Shown here in pieces: positions 17,154 to 25,899 of a DNA stretch of 57,805 nt. A program made the translations under genes and the position numbers. The notes under the pieces were generated by a model that was given only the letters and a program-made list of their open reading frames with translations, searched no databases and was not told the origin of the DNA. Numbering within the stretch: the first letter of the stretch is position 1; each line of letters starts with the position of its first letter. Source of the DNA: Burkholderia pseudomultivorans (GTDB lineage Bacteria > Pseudomonadota > Gammaproteobacteria > Burkholderiales > Burkholderiaceae); NCBI RefSeq assembly GCF_902499075.1, contig NZ_CABVPP010000051.1, positions 1 to 57,805 on the forward strand, in the 5' to 3' direction.

Positions 17154-18959
17154 TCAACCCTTCAGCCAGGCTTCGCGCGCCTTCGGCAGCGCGGCCGGTT
17201 TCGCGGCGGCCGTCAGCCGGTAGCGCGACACCTCCGGGCCGTCGAGCTTCAGTTTCGCGGTGCGCAGTTCGTCGCGGCGGAACGCGTGGATCTCGACCTT
17301 GTCGCCCGGCCGGTAGCGCGCGAGCAGCGCATCGAGGTTCGTGCCCGTCACGCGCAGCCCGTCGAGTGCGATCAGCGTATCGCCCGCCGACAGCCCCGCG
17401 CGATGCGCGGCGCCGCCTTCGTAGACGGCCGCGAGCGTGCAGTCCGCACCGCCGCGCAGACGCGCGCCGATCGTCGGCTTCGCGGCCGCGCCATTCGCGG
17501 CCAGCTCGGGCGCGAGCGTCACGCCGAACGGCGCGAGCAGCTCGGCGAGCGGCAGGTCGCGCGTGCCGTGCACCGCATCGGCGAACAGCCGGCCGAGCGC
17601 GACGCCCGTCGCTTCCTCGATCAGCGCTTCGACTTCGTTTTCCTCGACGCCCGCCTGCTTGCCGCCGCGATAGAAATCGCGGCCGTAGCGTTGCCACAGC
17701 AGCCGCATCACGTCGTCGAGCGACTTACGGTGGCGCGTCTGCGCGCGAATCGCGAGATCGAACGCGAGCGCGACGAGCGAGCCCTTCGTGTAGTAGCTGA
17801 CGATCGCGTTGGTCGCGTTCTCGTCCTGACGGTAGTACTTGATCCACGCGTCGAACGAGCTTTCCGCGACGCTCTGCTTCAGACGGCCCGTGCCGCGCAG
17901 CACGCCGCCGATCGTGCGGCCGAGCGCCGCGAAGTATTCGTCTTGCGACATCAGCCCGCTGCGCACGAGCATCAGGTCGTCGTAATAGGACGTGAAGCCC
18001 TCGAACAGCCACAGCAGCGATGTGTAGTTTTCCTGCGTCAGGTCGTACGGCACGAACGCCGCCGGCTTGATGCGCTTCACGTTCCACGTGTGGAAGTATT
18101 CGTGGCTGCACAGGCCGAGATACGTGCGATAGCCTTCGGACGTCTCGGGACGGCCCTTCACCGGCAGATCGGTGCGGTTGCAGATCAGCGCGGTCGAAGC
18201 GCGGTGCTCGAGGCCGCCGTAGCCGTCGCTGACCGCGAGCGTCATGAACACGTAGCGATCCATCGGCGCCTTCTTCGACTTCGGCTCGAACAGCGCGATC
18301 TGCGCTTCGCATACGCGCTTCAGGTCCGTACGCAGCCGTTCCATGTCGAGCTGCGTCACGCGCCCGGCGATCGCGATGTCGTGCGGCACGCCGTGCGCGT
18401 CGAACGTCGCGAGCGCGAATTCGCCGATCGTCACCGGATGGTCGCTCAGCTCGTCGTAGTTCGACGCGCGATATGCGCCGAACCCGTAGCGCTTCGTGCC
18501 GCGCGCCTCGGGCAGCGCGGTGGCCACGCGCCATGCGCGGAACGCCGCGCCCGACGGTTTCGCGATTTCGACGTCGCACGGCGCATCCTCGCGGCCGGCG
18601 ACGCTCAGGAACACGGCCGTGCCGTTGAAGAAACCGCCCGATTCGTCGAGATACGCGGAACGTACCGACAGATCCCACGCATACACGTCGTAGCGCAGCG
18701 TCAGCGCGCCGTTCACGGGCGCGGCCTGCCACGTGTGCTTGTCGGTCTTCGCGATCCGCACCTTGCGGCCCGCTTCGTTGAACGCGGCGAGCGTGACGAT
18801 GTTGCGCGCGAACTCGCGCACCAGATAGCTGCCCGGAATCCACACCGGCAGCGAGAAGCGCTGGCCGTCGGGATCGGGATCGGCAACCGTCACCGATACT
18901 TCGAACAGGTGCGCGGCAAGATCTTTCGGGACAATCGAATAGCGGATCGGCTGGGTCAT
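17154..18959 (-). CDS. M61 family metallopeptidase with PDZ domain
   Basis: A 601-residue protein of the glycyl-aminopeptidase family. The N-terminal beta domain carries LPVWIPGSYLVREFARNI (37-54); the zinc site is HEYFH (286-290) followed by TWNVKRIKP, and the third ligand is probably Glu320 in WLFEGFTSYYDD. A PDZ domain lies at roughly 480-565 (GARLRGGADCTLAAVYEGGAA, AGDTLIALDG). No signal peptide is seen, so it is probably cytoplasmic. It is leftward, between azoR and dsbC. Peptide substrates are unknown. Confidence 0.9.
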   Translation of the reverse strand: MTQPIRYSIVPKDLAAHLFEVSVTVADPDPDGQRFSLPVWIPGSYLVREFARNIVTLAAFNEAGRKVRIAKTDKHTWQAAPVNGALTLRYDVYAWDLSVRSAYLDESGGFFNGTAVFLSVAGREDAPCDVEIAKPSGAAFRAWRVATALPEARGTKRYGFGAYRASNYDELSDHPVTIGEFALATFDAHGVPHDIAIAGRVTQLDMERLRTDLKRVCEAQIALFEPKSKKAPMDRYVFMTLAVSDGYGGLEHRASTALICNRTDLPVKGRPETSEGYRTYLGLCSHEYFHTWNVKRIKPAAFVPYDLTQENYTSLLWLFEGFTSYYDDLMLVRSGLMSQDEYFAALGRTIGGVLRGTGRLKQSVAESSFDAWIKYYRQDENATNAIVSYYTKGSLVALAFDLAIRAQTRHRKSLDDVMRLLWQRYGRDFYRGGKQAGVEENEVEALIEEATGVALGRLFADAVHGTRDLPLAELLAPFGVTLAPELAANGAAAKPTIGARLRGGADCTLAAVYEGGAAHRAGLSAGDTLIALDGLRVTGTNLDALLARYRPGDKVEIHAFRRDELRTAKLKLDGPEVSRYRLTAAAKPAALPKAREAWLKG

Positions 18960-19070
18960 CGTGGCAATCGGTCGAAAATCGGTCGGAATGCGACCGCGGA
19001 AACGAAGAGAGGCGCCGGCGGAAATCGCGGGCGCCCCTCGCTGGCCGGGCGCGGCCCGGCGTGCGGTCGG

Positions 19071-19799
19071 TTACTTGCTCGACGCGAGCGCTTCGTTCAG
19101 CTGCTCGGCGGACACCGCGCCCGGCAGGCGGCGGCCGTCGGGCAGGAAGATCGTCGGCGTGCCGGTGACGTTCATGCCGCGGCCGAGCGCGAGGTTCTTG
19201 TCGAGTGCGGTGGTGTCGCAGTTGCCGGCGCCGGACGGTGCGCGATGGTCGAGCATCCAGCTCTGCCACGTCTTCGCACGGTCGGTCGCACACCAGATCG
19301 CCTTCGACTTCGCGTTCGAATCGGGCGACAGCACCGGATACAGGAACGTGTAGACGGTGACGTTGTCGACCGACTGCAGCGTGGTTTCGAGACGCTTGCA
19401 GTACGGACAGTTCGGATCGGAGAACACCGCGATCTTGCGCGCGCCGTTGCCCTTCACGACCTTGATCGCATTCGCGAACGGCAGGCTCGCGAAGTCGATC
19501 TTGTTGAGCTCGGACAGGCGTGCGTCGGTCAGGTTCTTGTGCGTCTTCGCGTCGACGAGATCGCCGAGCAGCACGTAGTCGCCGGCCGCATCGCTATAGA
19601 TGATCTGCGAGCCGAGGTTCACTTCATACAGCCCCGCGACCGGCGATTTCGACACGCTCTTGATCGGTGCGTCGTTGCCGAGACGGGCTTGCAGCGTGGC
19701 TTTCAGCTTGTCGGTGGTCTGATCGGCCTGCGCGGTGCAGCCGAGCGTCGCCATCGTGACGGCCAGCGCCAGCGAGGCGATGCGGATCGTTTTTTTCAT
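19071..19799 (-). CDS. dsbC: periplasmic disulfide isomerase DsbC
   Basis: A 242-residue protein with an N-terminal signal peptide, a DsbC dimerisation domain (roughly 25-85) and a thioredoxin-fold domain with the active site CPYC (131-134). A second cysteine pair (WCATD and NCDT) matches the structural disulfide of DsbC. It shuffles incorrect disulfides in the periplasm and needs DsbD for reduction. A Cys at residue 21 after TLG resembles a lipobox, but cleavage after AQA fits better. Confidence 0.92.
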   Translation of the reverse strand: MKKTIRIASLALAVTMATLGCTAQADQTTDKLKATLQARLGNDAPIKSVSKSPVAGLYEVNLGSQIIYSDAAGDYVLLGDLVDAKTHKNLTDARLSELNKIDFASLPFANAIKVVKGNGARKIAVFSDPNCPYCKRLETTLQSVDNVTVYTFLYPVLSPDSNAKSKAIWCATDRAKTWQSWMLDHRAPSGAGNCDTTALDKNLALGRGMNVTGTPTIFLPDGRRLPGAVSAEQLNEALASSK

Positions 19800-19889
19800 C
19801 GAGTTGTTCCTTCAGCTCTATCGGAATGCACGGCACAGTGTACGCCGTAACGGAACCGAGTCCGACCGGCGATGCGGCCGAAGGTTCGC

Positions 19890-21059
19890 TCAACCGAGCG
19901 CCGCGGATACCAGCCAGCGTTTCACGAGCGGCTGTGCGCCGACGAACGCCATGCCCGCGTTGCGCACCGCCTTCGCGAGCGAGCCCGGCACCGCGAACAG
20001 GCGCTGCAGCCCGTCGGTCGCGACCATCAGCGCACGGATGTCCTCGCGGCGCGAGCGCTCGTAGCGGCGCAGCAGCACCGTATCGCCGAGGTTGCGGAAG
20101 CTTTCCTTGTTCGCGATCGCATCGGCGAGCGCCGCGACGTCGCGCAGCCCGAGGTTCATCCCCTGCCCCGCGAGCGGGTGGATCAGATGCGCGGCATCGC
20201 CGACCAGCGCGACGCGCGGCGCGATCAGCTTGTCGACCGTCTGCAGCGCGAGCGGGAAGCCGGCTGCCGGCGTCACGCATTCGAGCGCGCCGACCTGACC
20301 GTGCGACACGCGCTCGACTTCGGCCGCGAGCTGCGCCGGATCGAGCGCGAGCAGTTCGTCCGCATGCGCGGTGTGCGCGGACCAGACGAGCGACACGTGG
20401 CCGTCGGGCAGCGGCAGCAGCGCGACGATCTCGCCGTCGCGGAACCACTGATATGCGGTCTCGCGATGCGGCAGCGACGCCTTGAAGTTCGCGACCACGC
20501 CGGTTTGCCGGTAGTCGCGCCGCTCGACCCTGGCCCCCATTTGCGAACGGACCCACGAATGCGCGCCGTCCGCGCCGACCACCAGATCGGCTTCGAGCAC
20601 CTGTCCCGACGACAACGTCAGCACGGCCGCATCGGCGCGCACGTCGAAACCCTGCGCGCGCGCGTCGAACCACGTGAGATTGGGCTGGAAACGCAGCGCG
20701 GCGTCGAGCGATGCCTCGATCAGCGACGATTCGGCGATCCACGCGAGCTGCGGCACCGACGCCTGGTACGCGGAGAAATGCAGCTCCGCGTGTGCATCGC
20801 CGTACACGCGCATGTCGTAGACGGGCGCGAGCCGGCCGTGGTCGAGCGCCTGCCAGACCCGCAGCCGCTCGAGCAGCGCCTGCGAGCTGGACGACAGCGC
20901 GTAGATGCGCGTGTCGAACGCGAGATCGGCGGGACGCGGCGTGGCCGGCTGCGCGAGCAACGCGGTCTTGTAGCCGGACTGGGTCAGCGCGAGCGCGGCC
21001 GTCTTGCCGACGAGCCCGCCGCCGACCACGGCGACGTCGAAGGTGTGATGGGCAGTCAT
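19890..21059 (-). CDS. UbiH/UbiF-family FAD-dependent hydroxylase
   Basis: A 389-residue flavoprotein monooxygenase with the FAD fold VAVVGGGLVGKTAALAL at the N-terminus, the DG motif VVGADGAHSWVR near 160 and GDAAHLIHPLAGQGMNLGLRD near 290, the ubiquinone-hydroxylase signature. It probably hydroxylates the ring in ubiquinone synthesis; which carbon cannot be told from sequence. ATG 21059 is preferred over ATG 21068, because the latter lies inside a TATAAT -10 box. If that box is used, the messenger has essentially no leader. Confidence 0.85.
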   Translation of the reverse strand: MTAHHTFDVAVVGGGLVGKTAALALTQSGYKTALLAQPATPRPADLAFDTRIYALSSSSQALLERLRVWQALDHGRLAPVYDMRVYGDAHAELHFSAYQASVPQLAWIAESSLIEASLDAALRFQPNLTWFDARAQGFDVRADAAVLTLSSGQVLEADLVVGADGAHSWVRSQMGARVERRDYRQTGVVANFKASLPHRETAYQWFRDGEIVALLPLPDGHVSLVWSAHTAHADELLALDPAQLAAEVERVSHGQVGALECVTPAAGFPLALQTVDKLIAPRVALVGDAAHLIHPLAGQGMNLGLRDVAALADAIANKESFRNLGDTVLLRRYERSRREDIRALMVATDGLQRLFAVPGSLAKAVRNAGMAFVGAQPLVKRWLVSAALG

Positions 21060-21066
21060 GGCGGGC

Positions 21067-21072
21067 ATTATA
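21067..21072 (-). promoter_or_regulatory. -10 element TATAAT overlapping the UbiH-type gene start
   Basis: A perfect TATAAT on the minus strand ends only seven bases before the ATG at 21059, so transcription should start at or within a base or two of that codon. The alternative ATG at 21068 is part of the box itself. A leaderless messenger is predicted. Confidence 0.5.
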
Positions 21073-21388
21073 GCCGCGGCGCCAAACCCTTACGCGGCCG
21101 GACTTTGCGGGAAATCAGCGGAATCGCGAAGGCGCGCGGATCCGGGTGCGGCCGCTCGCCGCACGGAGCTCGTGGCCCGATCGGCGGCGCCCGTCTGCGC
21201 GCGCTGCCGCCCGCGCGAAGCGGCGCGCGCGCGCGCGTTCGGCCGGCGGCCGGAAACCGGCGCGTCGGCACGGTACAATAGCGTCTTTGCACACCGGCCC
21301 GTTGCGCTGCCCCAGCGCCGGCCGCCCTCTTTGTCCCGCGCCGCCGCGCCCTGCCCGGCCGCGCCGCTTCACCCGTCCGAAGGATTCC
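21073..21388. other. divergent intergenic region before ychF
   Basis: This stretch of more than 300 bases between the UbiH-type gene and ychF is very GC-rich with a CG-dinucleotide run near 21227-21239. Apart from the two -10 elements noted separately I see no gene or RNA in it. The ychF leader would be about 105 bases. Confidence 0.4.
21274..21279 (+). promoter_or_regulatory. -10 element TACAAT for ychF
   Basis: TACAAT followed by AGCG, 110 bases before the ychF start, with no recognisable -35 in the GC-rich upstream DNA. Confidence 0.5.
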
Positions 21389-22483
21389 ATGAGTCTCAAA
21401 TGCGGCATCGTCGGCTTGCCCAACGTCGGCAAGTCCACCCTGTTCAATGCGCTGACCAAGGCCGGCATCGCCGCCGAGAACTATCCGTTCTGCACGATCG
21501 AGCCGAACGTCGGCATCGTCGAAGTGCCTGATACGCGCCTGAAGGCGCTCGCCGAAATCGTGAAGCCCGAGCGCATCGTGCCGGCGGTCGTCGAGTTCGT
21601 CGACATCGCGGGCCTCGTCGCGGGCGCGAGCAAGGGCGAAGGCCTCGGCAACCAGTTCCTCGCGAACATCCGCGAAACCGATGCGATCACGCACGTCGTG
21701 CGCTGCTTCGAGGATGACAACGTGATCCACGTCGCGGGCAAGGTCAGCCCGATCGACGACATCGAGGTGATCAACACCGAGCTCGCGCTCGCCGACCTCG
21801 GCACCGTCGAGAAGGCGCTCACGCGCTACTCGAAGGCCGCGAAGTCGGGCAACGACAAGGAAGCGGTGAAGCTGGCCGCGGTGCTCGAGAAGGTGCGCGC
21901 GCACCTCGACCAGGGCAAGGCGGTGCGCGGTCTCGCGCTGTCGGACGACGAGCAGGCGCTGCTCAAGCCGTTCTGCCTGATCACCGCGAAGCCGGCGATG
22001 TACGTCGCGAACGTGAAGGACGACGGCTTCGAGAACAATCCGCACCTCGACGCGGTGCGCAAGTACGCGGAAAGCGAGAACTCGCCGGTGGTCGCGGTGT
22101 GCGCGGCGATCGAAGCCGAAATCGCCGATCTCGACGACGCAGACAAGGAAGCGTTCCTCGCCGACATGGGCATGGCGGAGCCGGGCCTCGACCGCGTGAT
22201 TCGCGCGGGCTTCAAGCTGCTCGGGCTGCAGACCTACTTCACTGCGGGCGTGAAGGAAGTGCGCGCGTGGACGATCCGTATCGGCGACACCGCGCCGCAG
22301 GCGGCCGGCGTGATCCACACCGACTTCGAGCGCGGCTTCATTCGCGCGCAGACGATCGCGTTCGACGATTTCATCGCGTACAAGGGTGAGCAAGGTGCGA
22401 AGGAAGCCGGCAAGATGCGCGCGGAAGGGAAGGAATATGTCGTGCACGACGGCGATGTGATGAACTTCCTGTTCAACGTGTGA
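21389..22483 (+). CDS. ychF: redox-regulated ribosome-binding ATPase YchF
   Basis: A 364-residue Obg-related GTPase-fold protein. The P-loop is GLPNVGKST near residue 8, with [19 protein letters not shown] as the switch II segment and a C-terminal TGS domain ending FNV. YchF proteins bind the 70S ribosome, prefer ATP because the usual NKxD motif is altered, and modulate stress and catalase responses. AAGGA precedes ATG 21389. Length and termini match the family exactly. Confidence 0.96.
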   Translation: MSLKCGIVGLPNVGKSTLFNALTKAGIAAENYPFCTIEPNVGIVEVPDTRLKALAEIVKPERIVPAVVEFVDIAGLVAGASKGEGLGNQFLANIRETDAITHVVRCFEDDNVIHVAGKVSPIDDIEVINTELALADLGTVEKALTRYSKAAKSGNDKEAVKLAAVLEKVRAHLDQGKAVRGLALSDDEQALLKPFCLITAKPAMYVANVKDDGFENNPHLDAVRKYAESENSPVVAVCAAIEAEIADLDDADKEAFLADMGMAEPGLDRVIRAGFKLLGLQTYFTAGVKEVRAWTIRIGDTAPQAAGVIHTDFERGFIRAQTIAFDDFIAYKGEQGAKEAGKMRAEGKEYVVHDGDVMNFLFNV

Positions 22484-22507
22484 GCGTCGTTGCGATGCTG
22501 GTGTGAG

Positions 22508-22539
22508 AAAGCCCGCTCGATGCGGGCTTTTTCTTTTTT
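22508..22539 (+). terminator. rho-independent terminator of ychF
   Basis: A GCCCGC/GCGGGC stem (22511-22516 with 22522-22527), extended by AAA/TTT, has loop TCGAT and is followed by TTTTTCTTTTTT. Confidence 0.9.
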
Positions 22540-22553
22540 GGGCGTTGGCGTTG

Positions 22554-23426
22554 TCACCCTCCTCCGATGAGTTCCGGCCACAACGACGCATGTTCTCGCC
22601 GGAACATCCCGACGTGGCCGATGGCTCGTCCGCCGCAGCTTTGCGGACTGACGAAATGGATGCGGCTTCGGGCGCGCGGCAGCAATCGCAGCCAGTCCTC
22701 GATATTGGCTGGCGTCGCAAGCGGATCGTCGGTTGCGGCGACCACGGTCACGGGAGCCGAGAATTCGTTGTAGTAGTGGCGCGAGACCCCGACCCCGAAC
22801 TCATTCGCGACGTATCCGGGACGGCGACACCACTGCGCCCACTGATGCCCGACTTGCGCGGGCAAATCGTCGCCCCGGCCGAGCGCCTTCGCCGGCACGT
22901 ACCCGAGCAGCCGTGCTGCAACCGGCACGTAGACATTGGCCAGCAACGACGCGGCAAAACGCGTCGGCCAGCGGATATTGCCGACATATCCCGACGATGC
23001 GGAGATCGCGCTGAGCGAGCGAACCGCCGCGTGGTTCGGCATCAGGCCGGCCAGTTGCGCTCCGGCGCTATGGCCGATCAGATGCACATCGCGCGCGCCG
23101 GTCCGGCCGAGCAGCCAGTCGAGTGCGGCCGGCATGTCGAGTTGCCCCCAGTCCTGCTTGCGGGCGCGTGACTGACGAACATGACGCACGTCGAGAGACG
23201 CGCCGATACCCCGGTAATCGAATACGAACGTCGAATGACCGTTGTCGCGCAGCCAGTCGGCGAACGGGAAGTAGAAAGTCTGACGAAGTCCGGTTGCTGG
23301 ACAGAGAAGCACCGGCGTACTCGCCCCGGTGGTGTCAGGGATCGCGGGGAAATAGGTGCCGGTCAACGGAAACCCGTCGCTGGTGCAAAATTCGATGCGC
23401 AGGCGGGAAGCCGGTCGCCCGCTCAT
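22554..23426 (-). CDS. alpha/beta hydrolase
   Basis: A 290-residue alpha/beta-hydrolase with nucleophile elbow GHSAGAQ (near residue 118), an upstream YRGIGAS segment, a late Asp in ATDDPLATP and a C-terminal His in IGHVGMFR, which together give a Ser-Asp-His triad. It resembles uncharacterised YheT/YdjP-like hydrolases encoded singly in Burkholderia. No signal peptide, so probably cytosolic; the substrate is unknown. It converges on ychF and lies alone. Confidence 0.8.
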   Translation of the reverse strand: MSGRPASRLRIEFCTSDGFPLTGTYFPAIPDTTGASTPVLLCPATGLRQTFYFPFADWLRDNGHSTFVFDYRGIGASLDVRHVRQSRARKQDWGQLDMPAALDWLLGRTGARDVHLIGHSAGAQLAGLMPNHAAVRSLSAISASSGYVGNIRWPTRFAASLLANVYVPVAARLLGYVPAKALGRGDDLPAQVGHQWAQWCRRPGYVANEFGVGVSRHYYNEFSAPVTVVAATDDPLATPANIEDWLRLLPRARSRIHFVSPQSCGGRAIGHVGMFRREHASLWPELIGGG

Positions 23427-23729
23427 CGCTTCAACGGCGCTTCACGCCCGAATAAACAGGCCCGCTCGGAAATGCCGAGGCGTAACAGCAGACACCCAGT
23501 CGATTCGCCCATCGATTCACCCCGATTGTCGAAGCGATCAATGTAGGGAGTTGTCGCCGCCGATGAAATCAGACGGGTTCGATTTTTCGGCCGAATATCG
23601 TTGCGATCGCGCTGGAAGCCCACCCCAAAAAGAAACCCGACCGGCACATGCCGATCGGGCCTCGATTTTCCCCGACCTGCGCCGGGCAGCGAACACCGGG
23701 CGCAACCGCGCCCGTCCCGCTCGCGCTCG
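23427..23729. other. intergenic stretch between hydrolase and permease genes
   Basis: About 300 bases less GC-rich than the flanks. It holds the upstream region of the hydrolase gene and, at 23626-23660, the permease terminator. A short open frame on the minus strand here is not supported by any recognisable family. Confidence 0.35.
23626..23660 (-). terminator. rho-independent terminator of the amino acid permease gene
   Basis: An inverted repeat (23636-23646 with 23649-23659, one G-U pair) followed on the minus strand by TTTCTTTTTGG, about 70 bases past the permease stop. Confidence 0.8.
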
Positions 23730-25121
23730 TTACGTCGCCGACACGCGCCGCCCGTCGCTCGCCTGCGCATCGCGACCACGCTTGTTCAGCCACGACGCGA
23801 GCAGCACGAGCAGCGCCAGCACGGCCGTCGCACCGACTTCCATCCGGTGCTCCTCGCTCACCAGCATCACGGTCAGCGTGCCGCAGATGAACAGAATCAC
23901 CGCCCAGGTGAGCCACGGGAACATCCACATCCGCAGCGTCAGGTCCGCGCCGGTCGCTTCGAGCGTCCTGCGCATCCGCAGCTGCGAGATCGCGATCACG
24001 AGATACACGAGCAGCGCGATCGCACCCGACGTCGCGAGCAGGAAGCCGAACACCTGCTCCGGCATCAGGTAGTTCGCGATCACGGTCACGAAGCCGAACG
24101 CGGTCGATGCGAGCACGGCCGCACGTGGCGTGCCGGTCGAATCGGTGCGGTGCAGGAACGCGGGCGCATCCTTGCGCTTGGACAGCGAGAACAGCATCCG
24201 CGACGCGGTGTACAGCGCCGAATTCAGGCAGCTCGCGACCGACACGAGCACGATCACGTCGATGATCGCCTTCGCATTCGGCACGCCGATCAGTTCCATC
24301 GCGCGCTGATACGAGCCGTGCGCCGGCAGCAGCGGGTCGTTCCACGGCACGATGGCCGCCACGACGAGGATCGAGCCGAGATAGAACAGCGTAATGCGCC
24401 AGATCACCGAATTGGTCGCACGCACGATCTGGCGTTGCGGGTTGTCGGATTCGGCGGCCGCGATCGTCACGATCTCGGTGCCGAGGAACGAGAACATCGT
24501 GGTCAGCATCGCCGCGAGCACCGCGCCGGCGCCGTTCGGCATGAAGCCATGGTGCGCGAACAGGTTCGATACGCCCGATACGGCCGGCGCGGGCACGATG
24601 CCGACGATCGCCGCCCCGCCGATGCACAGGAACACGACGATCGCGACGACCTTGATCAGCGCGAACCAGAATTCGAATTCGCCGTAGTTCTTGACCGAGA
24701 ACAAGTTGGTGACGGTCAGCAGCAGCGTGATGCCGAGCGCGAACATCCAGGTCGCGATGCCGGGGAACCACGCATTGAGGATGGTCGCGGCGGCGGTCGC
24801 CTCGATCGGGATCACGAGCACCCAGAACCACCAGTACAGCCAGCCGATCGTGAAGCCGGCCCAGTGACCGATCGCGCGGTCGGCATAGGTGGAAAACGAG
24901 CCGCTGTCCGGATGCGCGACGGCCATTTCGCCGAGCATGCGCATCACCAGCACGACCAGCACGCCCGCGATCGCGTACGCGAGGATCGATGCCGGGCCGG
25001 CTTCCGCGATCGCGTGGCCCGAACCGACGAACAAGCCCGCGCCGATCACGCCCGCAATGGACATCATCGTCACGTGGCGCTGCTTCAGGCCGGTGCCAAG
25101 GCCTGTCTTGCTTTCCTTCAT
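23730..25121 (-). CDS. amino acid permease, APC family (GabP/AroP type)
   Basis: A 463-residue membrane protein with about 12 hydrophobic helices. The N-terminal signature RHVTMMSIAGVIGAGLFVGSG and the EMAVAHPDSGSFSTYA, GTEIVTIAAAESDNP and LNSALYTASRMLFSLSKR blocks mark the amino acid transporter subfamily containing GabP, ProY and AnsP. It imports an amino acid by proton symport at the inner membrane; the substrate is not resolvable here. ATG 25121 has GGAGAG upstream and puts the family N-terminus in place. Confidence 0.9.
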   Translation of the reverse strand: MKESKTGLGTGLKQRHVTMMSIAGVIGAGLFVGSGHAIAEAGPASILAYAIAGVLVVLVMRMLGEMAVAHPDSGSFSTYADRAIGHWAGFTIGWLYWWFWVLVIPIEATAAATILNAWFPGIATWMFALGITLLLTVTNLFSVKNYGEFEFWFALIKVVAIVVFLCIGGAAIVGIVPAPAVSGVSNLFAHHGFMPNGAGAVLAAMLTTMFSFLGTEIVTIAAAESDNPQRQIVRATNSVIWRITLFYLGSILVVAAIVPWNDPLLPAHGSYQRAMELIGVPNAKAIIDVIVLVSVASCLNSALYTASRMLFSLSKRKDAPAFLHRTDSTGTPRAAVLASTAFGFVTVIANYLMPEQVFGFLLATSGAIALLVYLVIAISQLRMRRTLEATGADLTLRMWMFPWLTWAVILFICGTLTVMLVSEEHRMEVGATAVLALLVLLASWLNKRGRDAQASDGRRVSAT

Positions 25122-25493
25122 CTGTCTCTCTCCAAAAAACGGTTCCGGTACGACCGGGTGTCGCGTGAAGGCGGTGTTGGGGATTGTCGTTGTTGAGCCG
25201 GGTTCGGAATCACGCGTGCTGCGCATGCGAATCCGGCGGGCCATTCCGGGACGGCGCGCCCGCGCAGTCTGCGAGGCTGCGGGTGCGATGCGGCGCGCAA
25301 CGCGCTGGCGCATCGCGAGCGCCCATTCCGTCGGCTTTCGGTCAGCCGCCTTCGAAGCGATGCAGTGTAAGCATCAAACGGTTCTTCACTAAGAACCAAT
25401 TGAATAATTTCGATGGAACCACTTGTTGCATCGATGCGAATCGATGCAACGCGTGATCCGGTTCGGCGGGGCGGCCCAACAACGATCGACGCG
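25122..25493. other. upstream region of the permease gene
   Basis: About 370 bases without a supported gene. The distal third (25370-25450) is AT-rich and carries an inverted repeat and a candidate leftward promoter. The segment nearer the permease is GC-rich and would be its 5' leader, about 230 bases. Confidence 0.4.
25380..25397. promoter_or_regulatory. perfect inverted repeat overlapping a candidate permease promoter
   Basis: GGTTCTT (25380-25386) and AAGAACC (25391-25397) are perfect 7-bp arms around a 4-base centre. On the minus strand a TTAGTG/TACACT promoter with 17-base spacing has its -35 inside the repeat, a typical operator position for a repressor of the permease. Confidence 0.45.
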
Positions 25494-25832
25494 TCAGCGC
25501 GCGTCGCCCGCTTCCCGCCATTTGGCCGGCACGATCGCCTCCCATTCCCGCCGAAGCAGGTTTCTCACCGCGTCGGGATCCGCGGCCGACAGGCGCACCA
25601 GCACGATCGGCCAGCCGACGTAGTGATCGGTCACGTAATACACGTCGGGTTCCGATTCGATCAGCCACGCGCGCTCGTCGGGGCCCACGCCCTTTACGAC
25701 GAGCGTGTCGCCGTCCTCGCGCAGCCGCGCGAGCATCTTGCGCCTCACCTTCAGCGCGGGCGTGCCGTATGACGTGCCTTCCTCGACGCCCCGCCACGCA
25801 AGCGCGATTTGCCGAACTTCGTCGAACGTCAT
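25494..25832 (-). CDS. MmcQ/YjbR family DNA-binding-like protein
   Basis: A 112-residue YjbR-fold protein (CyaY-like alpha/beta fold) with MTFDEVRQIALAW, the GTPALKVRRKMLARL segment and the C-terminal LVRLSAADPDAVRNLLRREWEAI block. The function of the family is not known despite its DNA-binding-like label. A strong GGAGG site precedes the ATG at 25832. It is 67 bases downstream of the MFS gene in the same direction. Confidence 0.85.
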   Translation of the reverse strand: MTFDEVRQIALAWRGVEEGTSYGTPALKVRRKMLARLREDGDTLVVKGVGPDERAWLIESEPDVYYVTDHYVGWPIVLVRLSAADPDAVRNLLRREWEAIVPAKWREAGDAR

Positions 25833-25899
25833 GACGCCTCCTCCGCGTTTCGTCGCCGGTTCGCGATCCGGCCACCCTACCGGAAATCGCGCGGCGCGC

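Noticed and set aside
17286-19850. An 854-codon plus-strand frame opposite the M61 peptidase and dsbC
   Set aside because: The minus-strand genes carry clear catalytic motifs; this frame is a composition artefact rich in Arg.
21227-21239. A run of alternating C and G upstream of ychF as a possible Z-DNA or repeat element
   Set aside because: It is short and of a kind frequent in DNA this GC-rich.
23423-23779. A 118-codon minus-strand frame upstream of the hydrolase
   Set aside because: It spans the permease terminator and part of the permease gene, has no motif, and has no credible ribosome site.
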